Source of the DNA: Lotus japonicus
Taxonomy: Eukaryota > Streptophyta > Magnoliopsida > Fabales > Fabaceae
Assembly (NCBI RefSeq): GCF_012489685.1
Contig: NC_080042.1
Span: forward strand, 64,501-128,500
Direction of reading: 5' to 3'
DNA: 64,000 nt
Made by a program: the position numbers and the translations under genes. Positions 22,885 through 35,817 of the stretch are shown here, piece after piece (position 1 is the first letter of the stretch; every line of letters begins with the position of its first letter). The notes under the pieces are model-generated. The model saw only the letters and a program-made list of their open reading frames with translations, made no database searches and was not told the DNA's origin.

Positions 22885-23997
22885 TTAAGCTTCAGATGAA
22901 GACTCCTCTTCCTCAGATCCTTCCTCCTCTACAGCATCACTTCTAGACTCACCCTCGTGACCTGCCTCCTCTTTAAGCTTAACAATCAAAGTATCCACCT
23001 TCAGCTTCCTCTCAGTAGCAACCTTGATAGACACCTGTAGCTCCTTTGAAAGATCCCCTAATTCAGCAATAACACTCTGAGTTCTAGAAGCAGACATTGA
23101 AACAGGAATTGATGTCCTGCGAGATGGCATATCAATATCCAGGACATGGGGATCCAGGAACAAGCGATGATCCAAAGTGATGGGAGTACCCTTAGGAAAA
23201 GCCATATCATCCATTCTGAGTATATCAGGATGCTGCTTCAGGATGATAGCAGTCAAGAGTGAAGGGAAAGAAATAGGCAGCTGTACAGCACAAGTTTCTG
23301 CATGTTTCAAAGTTTGAGCAAACACCAAAGAGCCAAAATCAAAAGGCACCTCAATCCCAATTCTGTAGATCAGTTTGGCTAAAATTGCAGAGACAGCAGA
23401 GGTATGATGAGAAGGGATCCAATTCACCACTCCTATCCTGTTCAGAATAGCATACTTCACACTCAATAACCCTGTAGATAAAAGCTTCTTAGCAGACCAC
23501 TTCTTCACTTGTCCAGCAGTGAGTTCCTTGGCAACCTTGTCCAAAGACAATTCTTCCTCAACAAACTCCACAACACTTCTTCCAAGGGCTTGGTTGATCA
23601 TAGCAGGAGAAAAAGTTACACATTTCCCTCGCACATAAACTTTCCTGAATTCAGCACTTCTAGGAATGCCAACATCATCTGTCAAATTAACTAGGAACTC
23701 TTTCACTAACTTCTCATAACATTTTCCAATATCCATGACTGTCTTCCTTAGACCAGCTCGGTCAATGAGAGCAACAATCATCTTACACTTAAGCACATCC
23801 TTGCCAATCTCCCTTTCTTTTGCAATCCGGTGGTTGCAAACATATTTCCACATGAGAACATTCTCAGCAGCATGAAAGGAAACATTATCAATAGGGAAAG
23901 AAGGAACATCTGAAGGAATTTGCTTACCAGAGAATTTCTTCTTTTCAGAAGTCCGAATGTCCTGAACATCGACTTCAACATCAGACTTAGATTCCAA
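22885..23997 (-). pseudogene. SIRE-B ORF2 (envelope-like) main segment
   Basis: A 370-residue frame shows DVEVDVQDIRTSEKKKF, then a conserved-looking globular part (FHAAENVLMWKYVCNHRIAKE, CYEKLVKEFLVNL, RKVYVRGKCVTFSPAMIN) and an acidic Ser/Glu-rich end. This is the ORF downstream of pol in SIRE/Maximus elements, historically called envelope-like; I see no signal peptide or transmembrane segment. The N-terminal part lies in a different frame (24023-24634), so one small indel near 24000-24030 breaks the gene. Confidence 0.7.
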
Positions 23998-24022
23998 ATC
24001 AATCCTTGGAATTTTCTTCTTC

Positions 24023-24634
24023 TCAGCAAGTTTTCTTTACCTTCTTGTGTGAGTAATCCACAGCCTTTTGTTTACCTTTGCTCTTCACATCCATAGTGGA
24101 TTTGGCCTTCTTTTGTGAACCAGAGGGGGTGTCTTCAACAGGAACCCTTATTCTATTCTTCATCCTGGCAGCAACACTTGCCAGAGGAACATCATCTGAG
24201 TCATCAGCATCTGAAATTTCATGAACAGATGGAGGAGATTTGGTAGACTCCTCAGAAGAGACCGCCTCGTGGGCTTCATTCTCTAGTTCTGAGTTCTTGG
24301 ACTCAGAGGATGAATCCAGAGATGGTGAATTCTCCTTATCAGCCACATTGGATACATGAACTTCAGTTTGATGAGCAGAAGCCTCAACATCTGCCTCTTC
24401 ATCCGCAGAGGAAATTTCATGAGAAACATCCTCAAACACAGGTGAGTCACGAGTGCCCTGAGATCTCGTACTCGACTTGTAGCACTTTCTGGCAGGAGTT
24501 CTTGAATTCTTTCTTCCAGAATCCTTCTTGGATTGAGCAGAGGATTGCGTATTCAATCCCATAACCTTGACTCCAGAAGATGTCTTCTCAATATTGCCTT
24601 TGATGGAGTCTTGCTTTCTTGAGACTTGAGACAT
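24023..24634 (-). pseudogene. SIRE-B ORF2 N-terminal segment (frameshifted)
   Basis: It starts at ATG 24634 (MSQVSRKQDS) and is rich in Ser, Glu, Asp and Lys (SADEEADVEASAHQ, DADDSDDVPLASVAARMK), ending KKVKKTC and stop. It precedes the segment 22885-23997, separated from it by a frameshift of one base. Low-complexity acidic N-termini are usual for this ORF. Confidence 0.65.
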
Positions 24635-24868
24635 GGTGAAATATGACAGAGTATGCAGATTCAGAGGATCAAAGAAAAATTAAGAGCAAAGATGAATCAT
24701 AATTACACAATTAAAAAACTCAATCAGTTGTAAGATAGAAACATGGTCGTTGGTGATGATTATATAGCAGTTGAGTGGATGAGAAGCAATCATGATGATG
24801 ATGTCATAACAGCAATTATTGGTAGTTACGAGAAAACTAGCCGTTAGAGCAAAGTGATGCGGTAATTG

Positions 24869-26283
24869 CTATGCTTCTTGAAAGAGGCAAATCCCAAGAT
24901 TTCCTTTCAATTTCTCAAACGTGATAGAATCAAGTGGTTTGGTAAATATATCCGCCAATTGCTTTTCAGTCGGAACATGCTCTGGAGTGATAATTTTATC
25001 TTCAACCAAGTCTCTAATGAAGTGGTGTCCGATACCAATGTGCTTGGTCCTGCTATATTGAATAGGATTTTTGGAAATATTAATAGCACTAAGATTGTCA
25101 CAGTACAATGTCATAACATCCTGCTCGACTTCATACTCCTTCAACATTTGTTTCATCCATATGAGTTGAGTGCCGCTACTCCCAGCAGCAATATATTCAG
25201 CTTCAGCAGTTGACAAGGAGACACAATTTTGCTTCTTGCTGAACCAAGAGATCAAGTTGTTCCCCAAGTAGAAACAACCTCCAGATGTGCTTTTCCTATC
25301 ATCAGCACTTCCTGCCCAATCTGCATCACAATAACCAACAAGAGTAGGATTCGTATCGTGTGTATAGAGAATACCATAATCACATGTACCATTAACGTAT
25401 TTGATTATTCTCTTCACTTGCAAGAGATGACTAGTCTTTGGAGCAGCTTGATATCTAGCACAAGCACCTACAGCAAAGGTGATGTCTATCCTACTTGCAG
25501 TAAGATACAGAAGCCTACCAATCATGCTCCTATACAAGCTTTGATCAACATCTTCTCCTTGTTCATCCTTAGATAACTTGATATGTGTAGCAGCAGGAGT
25601 TCTTTTGTGACCTGCCTTTTCTAGTCCAAACTTCTTAACAATACTCCTAGCATACTTGTTTTGTGAAATGAAAAGAGAATCTTCCATTTGCTTAACCTGA
25701 AGACCCAAGAAATAATTCAACTCACCTACCAAACTCATTTCAAATTCAGATTTCATTTGTTGAACGAAATGCTCTACCATCGTGTTCGACATTCCTCCAA
25801 ATACTATATCATCTACATATATCTGTGCTATCATGAGCTTGCCTTTGTCATTCTTTACAAACAGGGTCTTGTCTATTCCTCCCTTGCAATAGCCATTGCT
25901 GACAAGAAATTCAGTGAGTCTTTCATACCATGCTCTTGGAGCCTGTTTCAATCCATACAGGGCCTTCTTCAGCTTGTACAAATGGTCTGGATGATGAGGA
26001 TCTATGAATCCTTTGGGTTGTTCAACATATACTTCTTCACTCAAGTACCCATTCAGAAAAGCACTCTTTACATCCATTTGATAGAGTCTAAGCTTTAACA
26101 AACAAGCAACTCCCAGTAATAGCCTTATAGATTCCAGTCTAGCCACTGGAGCAAAAGTTTCATCAAAATCCACTCCTTCTATCTGAGTATAGCCTTGAGC
26201 AACCAATCTCGCTTTGTTTCTAGTGACTACTCCATTCTCATCTGACTTGTTCTTGAAAATCCATTTAGTACCAATAATGTTCA
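24869..26283 (-). pseudogene. SIRE-B reverse transcriptase-RNase H (5' truncated)
   Basis: The frame encodes Copia RT from [10 protein letters not shown] (RT N-terminus) through [25 protein letters not shown] and the catalytic YVDD ([12 protein letters not shown]), then RNase H ([35 protein letters not shown]). It ends in TGA/TAG at 24869. The frame continues artificially to 26341 through Cassandra sequence; the genuine SIRE part stops at 26283. A conserved RNase H motif reads HIGIGHHFI where related copies have an acidic residue, as seen in SIRE-A (HIEVKYHFI). The element cannot move itself. Confidence 0.8.
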
Positions 26284-26674
26284 TGTGACGCCCGGGGCCG
26301 ACGAGGGCGGGGAGTGATCGCCGGTGCCGAGGCACGGACAAGGAGCGGCTCCTGGCAGGCTTCTAGGCGGAGGGGCACATGAATGAACCGATCTCACACC
26401 CGAACAAGAGGTATTCCGAGACTGTATAGGGATGGACTATACAGTTGAGGAGGGCATAAAAGATTTGATTGTACTACCCATAACAACAAGTTGCAACTTC
26501 TTTTCGGGAGCCCAACTCATAAGAACTCCATGGTTAAGTGTGCTAGCCTTGGAGCAATATTATGATGGGTGACCTCCTGGGAATTTTTCCCGGAAAGCGC
26601 GCGAGTGAGGACAAAGCGTGCTTAAAAGACTCGTGTTGTTACCGTGAGGCCAGTCGTCAAGTCAGGATGTTACA
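26284..26674 (+). mobile_element. Cassandra-type TRIM LTR carrying a 5S rRNA-like segment
   Basis: The LTR-like unit begins TGTGACGCCCGG and ends AGGATGTTACA, 391 bp. Its middle carries a 5S rRNA-derived segment, the hallmark of Cassandra TRIM elements. There is only one LTR and no matching TSD (GTTCA left, TTGAG right), so it is a solo LTR with altered flanks or a rearrangement junction. It truncates the SIRE-B pol on its left. Confidence 0.75.
26485..26600 (+). other. 5S rRNA-derived segment within the Cassandra LTR
   Basis: AACTCCATGGTTAAGTGTGC and GATGGGTGACCTCCTGGGA (about 26524-26582) correspond to the internal box A and box C regions of plant 5S rRNA genes. The 5' third and 3' end are diverged, so this is not a functional 5S gene. 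Confidence 0.75.
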
Positions 26675-27895
26675 TTGAGGGTTTGTTGTGTTTAACACAC
26701 TTGTGATGAAGAGCAATAATTATAATTCAGATAAAGAAGTACCCTGGGCAAAGCTCCACTTAGTCCAATTATGGTTCTCAAATCAAATTCTTATATGAAG
26801 TTCAGAATCCTTATCCATGATGTTATAGCCTCTACCTCTACTTGTTAATTCCTTAATCAAGTAAATCATTCAATTTCATTTGCCAAACCTAATGCCTTAG
26901 TTCCTAGTCAATTCAATTGAAGAATGAAGTTTATAAGTTCAGCCCAACACAATAAGTTTCTTCCCTTATTCCTAAGTGATAGCAAACAAATCAATCTATT
27001 CCCAAGTCCCTTAATCCTCACCAACTTCCGTTGTGCAAGAAGAAAGCAAAACACTTGTGTGCACTCAAGAGAATATTGATTCAGAGAAAAGATACATGGA
27101 AAAGAAACTTTATTCATATAAGAAAATAAGAAGTTTAAACCATAATCAGAGCTAAGGTTCACTTCACCCAAAGTACAAAGAGAAACTAGCCAAGCATGGC
27201 TATAGAATTCAAGAGTGCCAAGAAGCCTCCCACAAGCTCCAAGAAAATAGAACTTAAGTTTTGCTCAGAAAAGTAAAAAGATCCCTAAAAGAAATAACAA
27301 AATCCCTATTTATAGAGTTTCCAGCGGTAATCCACGCTCAAAATTGCACAATTCGCAGCATCAGATTTAGCCTCAACGCATGTGCGTGGATCAGACGGCG
27401 CACATGCGTGGGCATCAGGTTTTTCCAATAGTAACTCCACGCATGTGCGTGGGATATATGGCGCACATGCGTGGCTCATCTGATTTTTCTTCAATTTTGT
27501 AACTCCTTCTTCTCCTATCATCATGGCTCTTAACTTATCAAACCTGAAAAGAATCTCAAGAAACCATCAAAACAACAATGTAACTCATGGGAACATGTCA
27601 TTAATCATGATAATTCATCATCCCTTCATTCAATTCAGCAAATAATACCCCAAATGTGCAATTAACACTCATGAACTCAAAGGACTTCAGCTCAAAACTG
27701 ACCATAGGAATTACTCTCTAACTAAAACTAATAAAAAGACCAAATAAAAATACTAAAAACAACTACACTAATGCAGATGCAAATATGAATTAAAAAGGGA
27801 CTCAACTTGACTCAAAAACTCAATAAAGGACTCAAAAAGGAAAAAGAAATAAATAAGAAGGACTCGATAAACATAGAATAAACCTCGGGTCATCA
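26675..27895 (-). mobile_element. Second copy of the TGATGACC LTR family (minus strand)
   Basis: On the minus strand it starts TGATGACCCG at 27895 and shares landmarks with the solo LTR at 17114: TATA box CTATAAATAGGG (plus 27304-27315), CCATGCTTGGCTA downstream of it, and palindromic pairs just upstream of the TATA (27372-27412, 27436-27475). The 26675 end adjoins Cassandra without a clear CA end, so it is probably truncated. No coding region. Confidence 0.65.
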
Positions 27896-28285
27896 CTTGG
27901 CAAGGGTGGCCAAGCTCAAGTTTGACTTGAAATGGCCCAGGCCAACACTTGGCAAGGTTGGCCATGCGTGCCAAGGGTAGCCACGCTCAATAAATGGCCC
28001 TAGACTACACGAGGCAAGGTTGGGCCATGCTTGGCTTCCAAGCTCAAGTTTCACTTGAAATGGCTCAGGCCAACACTTTGCAAGGTTGGCCAAGCGTGGC
28101 AAGGGTGGCCAAGCTCAAGTTTCACTGGACATGGCCCTTGGCAAGGTTGGGCATGCGTGGAAAGGGTGGCCACGCTCAAGTTTCACTAGGAAAGCTTGGC
28201 CAAGGGTGGCCACGCTCAAGAAATGGCCCTGGACAACACGAGGCAAGGTTGGCCATGCTTGGCAAGGGTGGCCAAGACGGCATAA
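27896..28285. repeat. About 60-bp degenerate minisatellite
   Basis: Six to seven units of GGCAAGGTTGGCCATGC, AAGGGTGGCCAAGCTCAAG and TTTCACTTGAAATGGC alternate, with spacing about 55-66 bp. Such arrays occur in 3' untranslated regions of some plant LTR elements, but no polypurine tract separates it from the LTR at 27895. Open frames on both strands here arise from the repeat. Confidence 0.85.
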
Positions 28286-29550
<1,265 letters not shown>

Positions 29551-29558
29551 TGTATATG

Positions 29559-30514
29559 CAGGGGCGGACCCACATAGGGTCCAGGGGGTTCAATTGTTCA
29601 ATTGAACCCCTTGAAAAAAAAATTTCCTACTTACCCCCCTATAATATATTTTTTTTGACCCCCCCTGAGAATTTAAGTTTGCACCCTAGACCCCAACTCT
29701 TCTCTCTCTCACACACTCATCACGTGATCTCTCTCACGCCCTTCACTCGACAGAAAAAATTCATATTAAATCGAGCACGATTTAAAATAATTTTTTACTT
29801 AAATTTTACTAGTTAAAATTTTGATAAAAGAATTTATCATGTTTGTAATAAAGCTAGCTAGTGACATTTTTCTTTACATTTCTAATTAATACACAATTAA
29901 TCACTTAACTTTTGATATGGTAACCAAATAATACATTTGATTCATCACAAACGTATACTGCATCAAGCAATCAAACCAGTAGAAATAAATTATTATTTTT
30001 CTCAATCTCTACCTAGTGATGATTAATATCTATTAAAAGCATTAATAGTGCCATAAAAAAAGAGTTAAGATTTCTTTAACTTGCATTCACTTTGATTGCT
30101 TTTCTTCTATTGTGGTAACCAAATAATGCATTTGATTAACTACAAACGCATATTGCATTAACCATTTAAAAGTAACCAAATAAATGAATTTTTACTTAAA
30201 CTTTACTAGTTAAAATTTTGATAGAAGAATTTATCATGCTTGTATGCGTTTAGGGCTTGTGACATTTTTCTTTACATTTCTAATTAATACACAATTAATC
30301 ACTACTTTTGATGTGAGAGAGAGGAGTTGAGAGTGAAGGGCGTGAGAGAGATCACGTGATGAGTGTGTGAGAGAGAGGAGTTGGGGTCTAGGGTGCAAAC
30401 TTAAATTCTCAGGGGGTCAAACAAAAATATATTATAGGGGGGTAAGTAGGAATTTTTTTTTCAGGGGGTTCAAACTTCAAAGAACCCCCTGGACTTCATG
30501 TGGGTCCGCCCCTG
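29559..30514. mobile_element. hAT-like MITE with long terminal inverted repeats
   Basis: The ends CAGGGGCGGACCCACAT and ATGTGGGTCCGCCCCTG are inverted, and inverted similarity extends roughly 190 bp inward (the CACGTGATCTCTCTC blocks near 29723 and 30346). The CAGGGGCGG end is characteristic of plant hAT elements. The flanks share GTATATG, near an 8-bp duplication but offset by two bases on the right. The middle contains a direct repeat of about 115 bp (29793-29909 and 30189-30304). No transposase. Confidence 0.7.
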
Positions 30515-30522
30515 TGAGTATA

Positions 30523-33130
30523 TGTTGTATCTATATATATATGAAAATAATGTTTCCTTCTAGAAGCCTATGCCACATGGCACCCCCAAATTCTTCCAAT
30601 TTCCCTCTAAGAAAAAAAAAATCCTTCCTTTTTTTTTTCCAACATAAAACCACATGACTCACATAATTATTGTTATCTAATTTAATTTTCAGTTTTCTTT
30701 GATAAACATAAAATAGAAACAATTACAAAACACATGCCTAACATTCAAAAAATTAAACAATACGGATTGAAAATAATTTTTTATTTTTTTGTTTTTTTAT
30801 TAAACAATGCGATGATTAAGATTATATATATGTGCACCAAAGGGTATTAACCATGTACATGTATATTTTTCAAATATTATATAAAGGAAAAACTATTATT
30901 CTGGATATGTTTAAAACTATCTTAATTATTTAATAATATGTATTGTTGTCAAATTAATATACAGATTTTTTATTTTATCACATTAATATCATTTTATTTT
31001 TTAAAAACATTTAGATAATATAATCCATTAATAAAGTAATTCATGTATCCTTCTTAGTAATTCATTTTCCCTCCAAAACAAAAAACTCATTTCCATTATT
31101 TTTTATCTCATTAATTGCGAGATTTAATAACAATTATGACCACATACACAATAAATAAATAATTTCTGAAATTATTTTATAACAATGTTGTTATCAAATA
31201 TTTAACATCTAACGTCAAAAACAAAAATATTTAACATCTAAGGATTAATAAAATTATACACTAACTAATTATCATGCAACTCAAATTAACCAATAAAAAT
31301 ATGAATTATTGAATATATTTTTGGAGACATGTTTCAAAACAAAACAAAAAATAAATTTAAAATTTAAACTTAATAACCATTTTCAAAAAAAAATTATTAC
31401 AAAAAAATTTGAGATGTTGTATTCAAACTAAAATCAAGATGTTAAATTTTTTACATCATAATTAACTCAATTTCGGTCATTTTTTTATAAGCAACGAGAT
31501 ATATTGAAATGAAGTACAAGGGTACTGCAACTCAATACATATAAAAACTATCAAAGTAAGTATATAAATTCAATTTATTTTCCCTTAAATTATTTTGTAA
31601 GATTTATCAAATATTAAAAAAAATATATTACAAATTTGAAAATACGATTCATACAAATAATTGGAAACCTTTTTATTTTAATTAATAATATACTACATAC
31701 TAATAATAAATATACGTATTTATTTCAAATAAAAATAAATATTGCATCTTTTCATTTTTATTTTCTAAAATTAATTTATTTGTTTTTTTTAATATTATGG
31801 TTAAAATGATTTTAAAAGATAAATTAATTTTTTTTAAAATTCGAATTTCCTTTATTATAGTAATTGTTTAAAATCTAATTAATACTAGATTAGATGTAAA
31901 ATGAGTGTGATGAGAAAATGAATTTTTGAAAATAAAATAAATATTGAATTTTTCAAATTTTCAGCCTCACTATTTTTTTTTTTTGTTTTTTTCAAAAAAA
32001 TTCCAATTGAATAAATACTTCCTATTTTAGACACTGCAATTTTTTTGTTCTTATAATAGAAATTAATGGCTCTAATTAATTCCTAAATTTAATTAATTAT
32101 CTTTTTGAAATTCAAATTTTAAAAACATTGATGCTCAAGAATTGATAATTTATTGGAACAATGAAATAATTTGTAATAAATAACGAAAAAATTTAATTAG
32201 ATGAGACAAGATTAATTAAATAATTGAATTTTCTTTTTCATTAAATTAAATAATTGAATTTTCAAAATGGAATATTCCACATTTTCGAAATTAAATTGAT
32301 ATAATTTAATTAATGAATCCTTAAAACATTTAATAAAAATAATTTTTATGATATGTTTAATTTCTGATTAATTTTTCATTGACCAATAGTGAATATTTCA
32401 TTTTAGGAAAAAAAATTAAGCATTAATAAATCAAAATTATTAATTTAGGAAATAAAATTGCATGTTAAATTTATAGCATTAGTCACAATTTTAGCATCAT
32501 TTTGTGCATACCTCCTCGACAACAAGGCAATGACATTCATTTTTCTCCATTTTCTCTTCATCATATATACTTCTTCCTCGCATCTTTGATATTTCTTAAG
32601 AAAAAAACCCATCCTGTTTTTTTTTTCTTTGTTCGTCTACTCCATGGTAAGTATTTTCAGCCTTCTTCCATATTTTCCATACTCCTCTCTTTCCTCCCTT
32701 TCATTTTTCTTTTACTCAATTTGTTATTCGATTTCATGTTAAGGAACTTTCACCTTCAAATTTTCTTTCGTTTGAAACATCTATAGAGAAAATATATCAA
32801 TCATGTGCAAGGTAATGCTTTTTATCTTAATGCAAAAATAATTAATTTTGTTATACCTGCGCATTGGTTAGAATTCATTTGCTCTTTTGGGACATTATTC
32901 ACATTATTTCTTTAATCTATAACATTCTATTTCACTCGTTTTTTGTAGCATTGTGTTTATCTTATTCTGATTTATTGTTTTTAGAGTTTTTTTCCATTTT
33001 TTTATTTTATAATTCTTCACCACCACTGTATGATCGCAATATTATAAGTTTATTATTGGTTACATTAACCTTAAAATTCACTCCTTTTTATTTGTTGTGT
33101 AAAATGATTTATTTCATGTTTCATGTTAGG
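30523..33130. other. Very AT-rich noncoding region
   Basis: About 2.6 kb with long A/T runs and no open frame with domain character. T-rich stretches around 32500-33100 produce spurious frames of hydrophobic residues. I see no element ends or genes. Confidence 0.6.
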
Positions 33131-33415
33131 GGGGTGTTCGCGGTTCGATTTTAAAGGAAAAGTTCTTCCGATCCGATTGTTTCGGATTTATAATTTAATC
33201 ATCAAATCATTTTTTCTTCAAATCCGAACCAATCCGATCCAATTTTTATCAGTTTGGATTGGATTGAATTTCAGTTTATCAAAGAAACTAAAAATCTTGA
33301 AATAAATAACGAAATAGAAAATAAAATCATAAAACAAGAAACACTGTAAAAGTTACAGAGACAAGAAATCATGCTTAACATTAACATCAATATTGTAAAA
33401 AATGAATTAAGTACG

Positions 33416-34626
33416 TGAAGGTATGAAAAACGGTAGAAAGGGGGGGGTTTGAATAACGTTTTCAGAACAAAACTTCCACCTTAAAGATTTAGACAAATCT
33501 TTCGAGAACTTAAGTGCTAAAGATAAGAGATAGAAAAGCACACAAGGATTTTATCCTGGTTCACTTGATAAATCACTCAAGCTACTCCAGTCCACCCGTT
33601 AAGGTGATTTCTTCCTTCTTAGAATGAAGGCAATCCACTAATCAGGTAAGAGTTACAACTGCACTTGAAACCTACAAGTGACTAACAATTACACTGACTT
33701 AGCTCACACTAAGATTCACTCTCTTAGTCTTCTCTAGGATCCGATCAACCTTGATCTCCTAAAGGAACTAAACAAACTGTTTATCAAAGAATTGTTTACA
33801 AGAGATTTGCTTCTAAAAAGCTGATTGTAAACTCAATGAATTTCAGATGAAAGAAAGCTTAGAATATTTTGAATATGTCTTGCGCGTGTGTATTACTTCT
33901 TCTAGCCGCTTCTTTCAATCTTCAGCCTCTATATATACTCCAAGGATTAGGGTTGAGCGTTGCATGGGAAATGCTACCGTTGGAGGGCAGTTCTGGAAAA
34001 TCCAGCTTCTGCTGTGGCTGAGAACGTTAGGTAGGTCGTCAGGAAGGTACACTTGCTTTTGTACTTGGATAGCGACTTGACCTTTTAACCTAGGAGACTT
34101 CTGATCAGAGGAATACTTCATATTGGAACTTGTGAAGCCGGTTGATCAGAGTCAGAGGGAAAGCACAGATCCTCTGACCATTGTATCTTCTGATTCTGAA
34201 CTCAGACGGAAGAACATGGCCTTCAGAGTTTCTTGCTTCTGGACTTCAGAGTTTCCACTATTCAGCTTCTGCAACTTCAGAGTCTTCTACACCATCAGAA
34301 CATCTGAACCTTCAGTGTTTCTTGGTTATCAGAACTTCTGGATCTTCAGAGCTTTTAGTGACTGAGTCCTCATCAGAGTTTGTATAACTTCAGAACTTCT
34401 GAAGCTTTTCCACTGTTCATACTGAACATGGTGAATGCGAAAGCGTTGCTTGGGTTACTCTTTATACACAGTGCTTCTGATTTGTGTGAGATTGAGTTGA
34501 GGTCAGAGCCTGTAAATAGCACACTCAGAAAAACACGTTAGAGTACCACAATTGTTCATATCAAAAGGTTAACTTGTAATCATCAAAACATAGAGTTGTA
34601 CTACTAGATCAAAACTTGATCTTACA
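33416..34626 (-). repeat. SIRE-A 3' LTR
   Basis: On the minus strand it starts TGTAAGATC (34626) and ends CATACCTTCA (33416). A TATA motif (minus GAGTATATATAGAGG) lies near 33929-33940. Short motifs TTCAGAG and CTTCTGA recur many times in the LTR. The short open frames are shared by both LTRs and are not genes. Confidence 0.95.
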
Positions 34627-35366
34627 ATCTCCCCCTTTTTGATGATGACAAAACTAAGATTTTTGATGAACAATTCTTAAACATTAAACTGAATTCACTC
34701 AGAGTTTAGAGATATAGAATAATACTTATCCTGATGTGAATAGTTTATCTTGCTCATACTGAATTCAAGTCACTGCTTGATTCTGAGCTTAGCTCCCCCT
34801 GAATCTAATACTTGATGAAAACGTTAGTAAAGTCTAGATTCTGAGCTAAATGATATAAGAGTTCAGAGTGAAAAACTTATGACATAGATGAAAAACGAAT
34901 AATCAGAGCGCATAAGTAATCAGAGTCACGGACAAGGTATCAGAGTCTTGGGTATCAGAGTCAACTTAGAATCACTTCAGAAGAAGTGAAATGTATTCCT
35001 TGTATTTGCCCAGTGACACATCTATGGTCATGAAGGTGGAACTCTTAAATTCTCCAAAAGAAAAATAAATCACACTAACACATCTTACACATCAAAAACT
35101 GGGTTTACTCCCCCTTTTTGTCATAAGCAAAAAGCTTGGGGTGTGAAAAACTTAGCTTGAAGTACAAGGTACTCCCCCTTAGAGAAGGTCTAAGTTTAAA
35201 GAAAATGAAACGATGTAAGAATCAGAGGTAGGCGAAATAAATAAAGGAGTTAATGCAAGAGAAGAACGTTTACCACCGGTCAAGGGAGTAAATAGAAGGG
35301 TCAGTTACCAAGAACTTAACCTCGAGAAACTGTAAGAGCATTAACTTTCAGAGAGAAAGTGAAGCC
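34627..35366 (-). other. SIRE-A 3' noncoding region with repeated polypurine tracts
   Basis: Immediately inside the 3' LTR the minus strand reads AAAAAGGGGGAGAT (the polypurine tract). Similar CTCCCCCTTTTTG blocks recur at about 34793, 35109 and 35172 on the plus strand. No coding sequence is seen on the element's sense strand. Confidence 0.75.
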
Positions 35367-35375
35367 TATATAAAG
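35367..35375 (+). promoter_or_regulatory. TATA box for the antisense gene of SIRE-A
   Basis: TATATAAAG lies 50 bp before the ATG at 35425, in the opposite orientation to the element. Transcription would start near 35400. Confidence 0.55.
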
Positions 35376-35424
35376 CGTTGGAGAGAAAGGTAAGCTTCAC
35401 ACCGTGAACAATTTGTAGTGAAAA

Positions 35425-35817
35425 ATGGCATCATACAACGTGGCACTAGAAGAACTGAGGAAGAAGGCCTTTGAAGAGGACTTGTTCCTGAACATTAGGC
35501 ATCCAGAGGGTACAACGACCATCGCGGAGCTAACACGGACACTGCTGGAAGAGGACCTGCGTCCAGAGTTGGGGAGAGACCTGAAGGAATTTCTTGCCTT
35601 CGTGGAGGAGGTGCAAGAACTCAGCCGGCTTGAACTCAAGCTGCTGGAAGAGAAAGAGAGTTTGGAAGAGAAGCTCAATACCGCAGAAGAGAGTTTGGAG
35701 AGGGATGAGCTGAAGAACAGGCTCAGCAACATCCAGCATGTACTGGATCGTCTGGAGAAGGATAGGTCAGAGCAGCGCCAGGAGTGCAGAAGAATGAGGA
35801 GAGATCCTCCATTCTAG
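35425..35817 (+). CDS. Antisense coiled-coil protein gene of SIRE-A (130 aa)
   Basis: The ORF starts MASYNVALEEL and ends MRRDPPF and stop, opposite to all other SIRE-A genes, between ORF2 and the 3' LTR. From about residue 55 on it is strongly charged and heptad-like (LELKLLEEKESLEEKL, ESLERDELKNRL, VLDRLEKDRSEQ), so a coiled coil is predicted by eye. I recognise no family. It has its own TATA box (35367), a start in A-rich context (AAAAATGGC) and an AATAAA at 35875-35880 about 60 bp past the stop, so it looks like a self-contained transcription unit. The frame is intact although the sense genes are broken. It could regulate the element through antisense RNA or through its protein; both are inference. 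Confidence 0.7.
   Translation: MASYNVALEELRKKAFEEDLFLNIRHPEGTTTIAELTRTLLEEDLRPELGRDLKEFLAFVEEVQELSRLELKLLEEKESLEEKLNTAEESLERDELKNRLSNIQHVLDRLEKDRSEQRQECRRMRRDPPF

Larger units (their letters stand above)
22408..26283 (-). mobile_element. SIRE-B (Copia) internal region, 5' part missing
   Basis: From the polypurine tract at 22408 the element runs, in minus-strand reverse order, through a 3' noncoding stretch (22408-22884), two ORF2 segments, a spacer (24635-24868) and RT-RNase H, and breaks at 26283 against a Cassandra LTR. Gag, protease and integrase are absent. The noncoding stretch contains four CTCCCCCT blocks (22411, 22503, 22548, 22802), which look like repeated polypurine tracts. Confidence 0.8.

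Noticed and set aside
26485..26600. Functional 5S rRNA gene
   Set aside because: Only the internal boxes are conserved and the segment lies in a Cassandra LTR.
32502..33305. Hydrophobic small proteins
   Set aside because: They come from T-rich noncoding DNA, with no conserved motif or gene structure.
33847..34387. Small plus-strand ORFs in the SIRE-A LTR (also at 45087-45627)
   Set aside because: They are present in both LTRs simply because LTRs are repeats, and they are antisense to the U3-R region without domain features.
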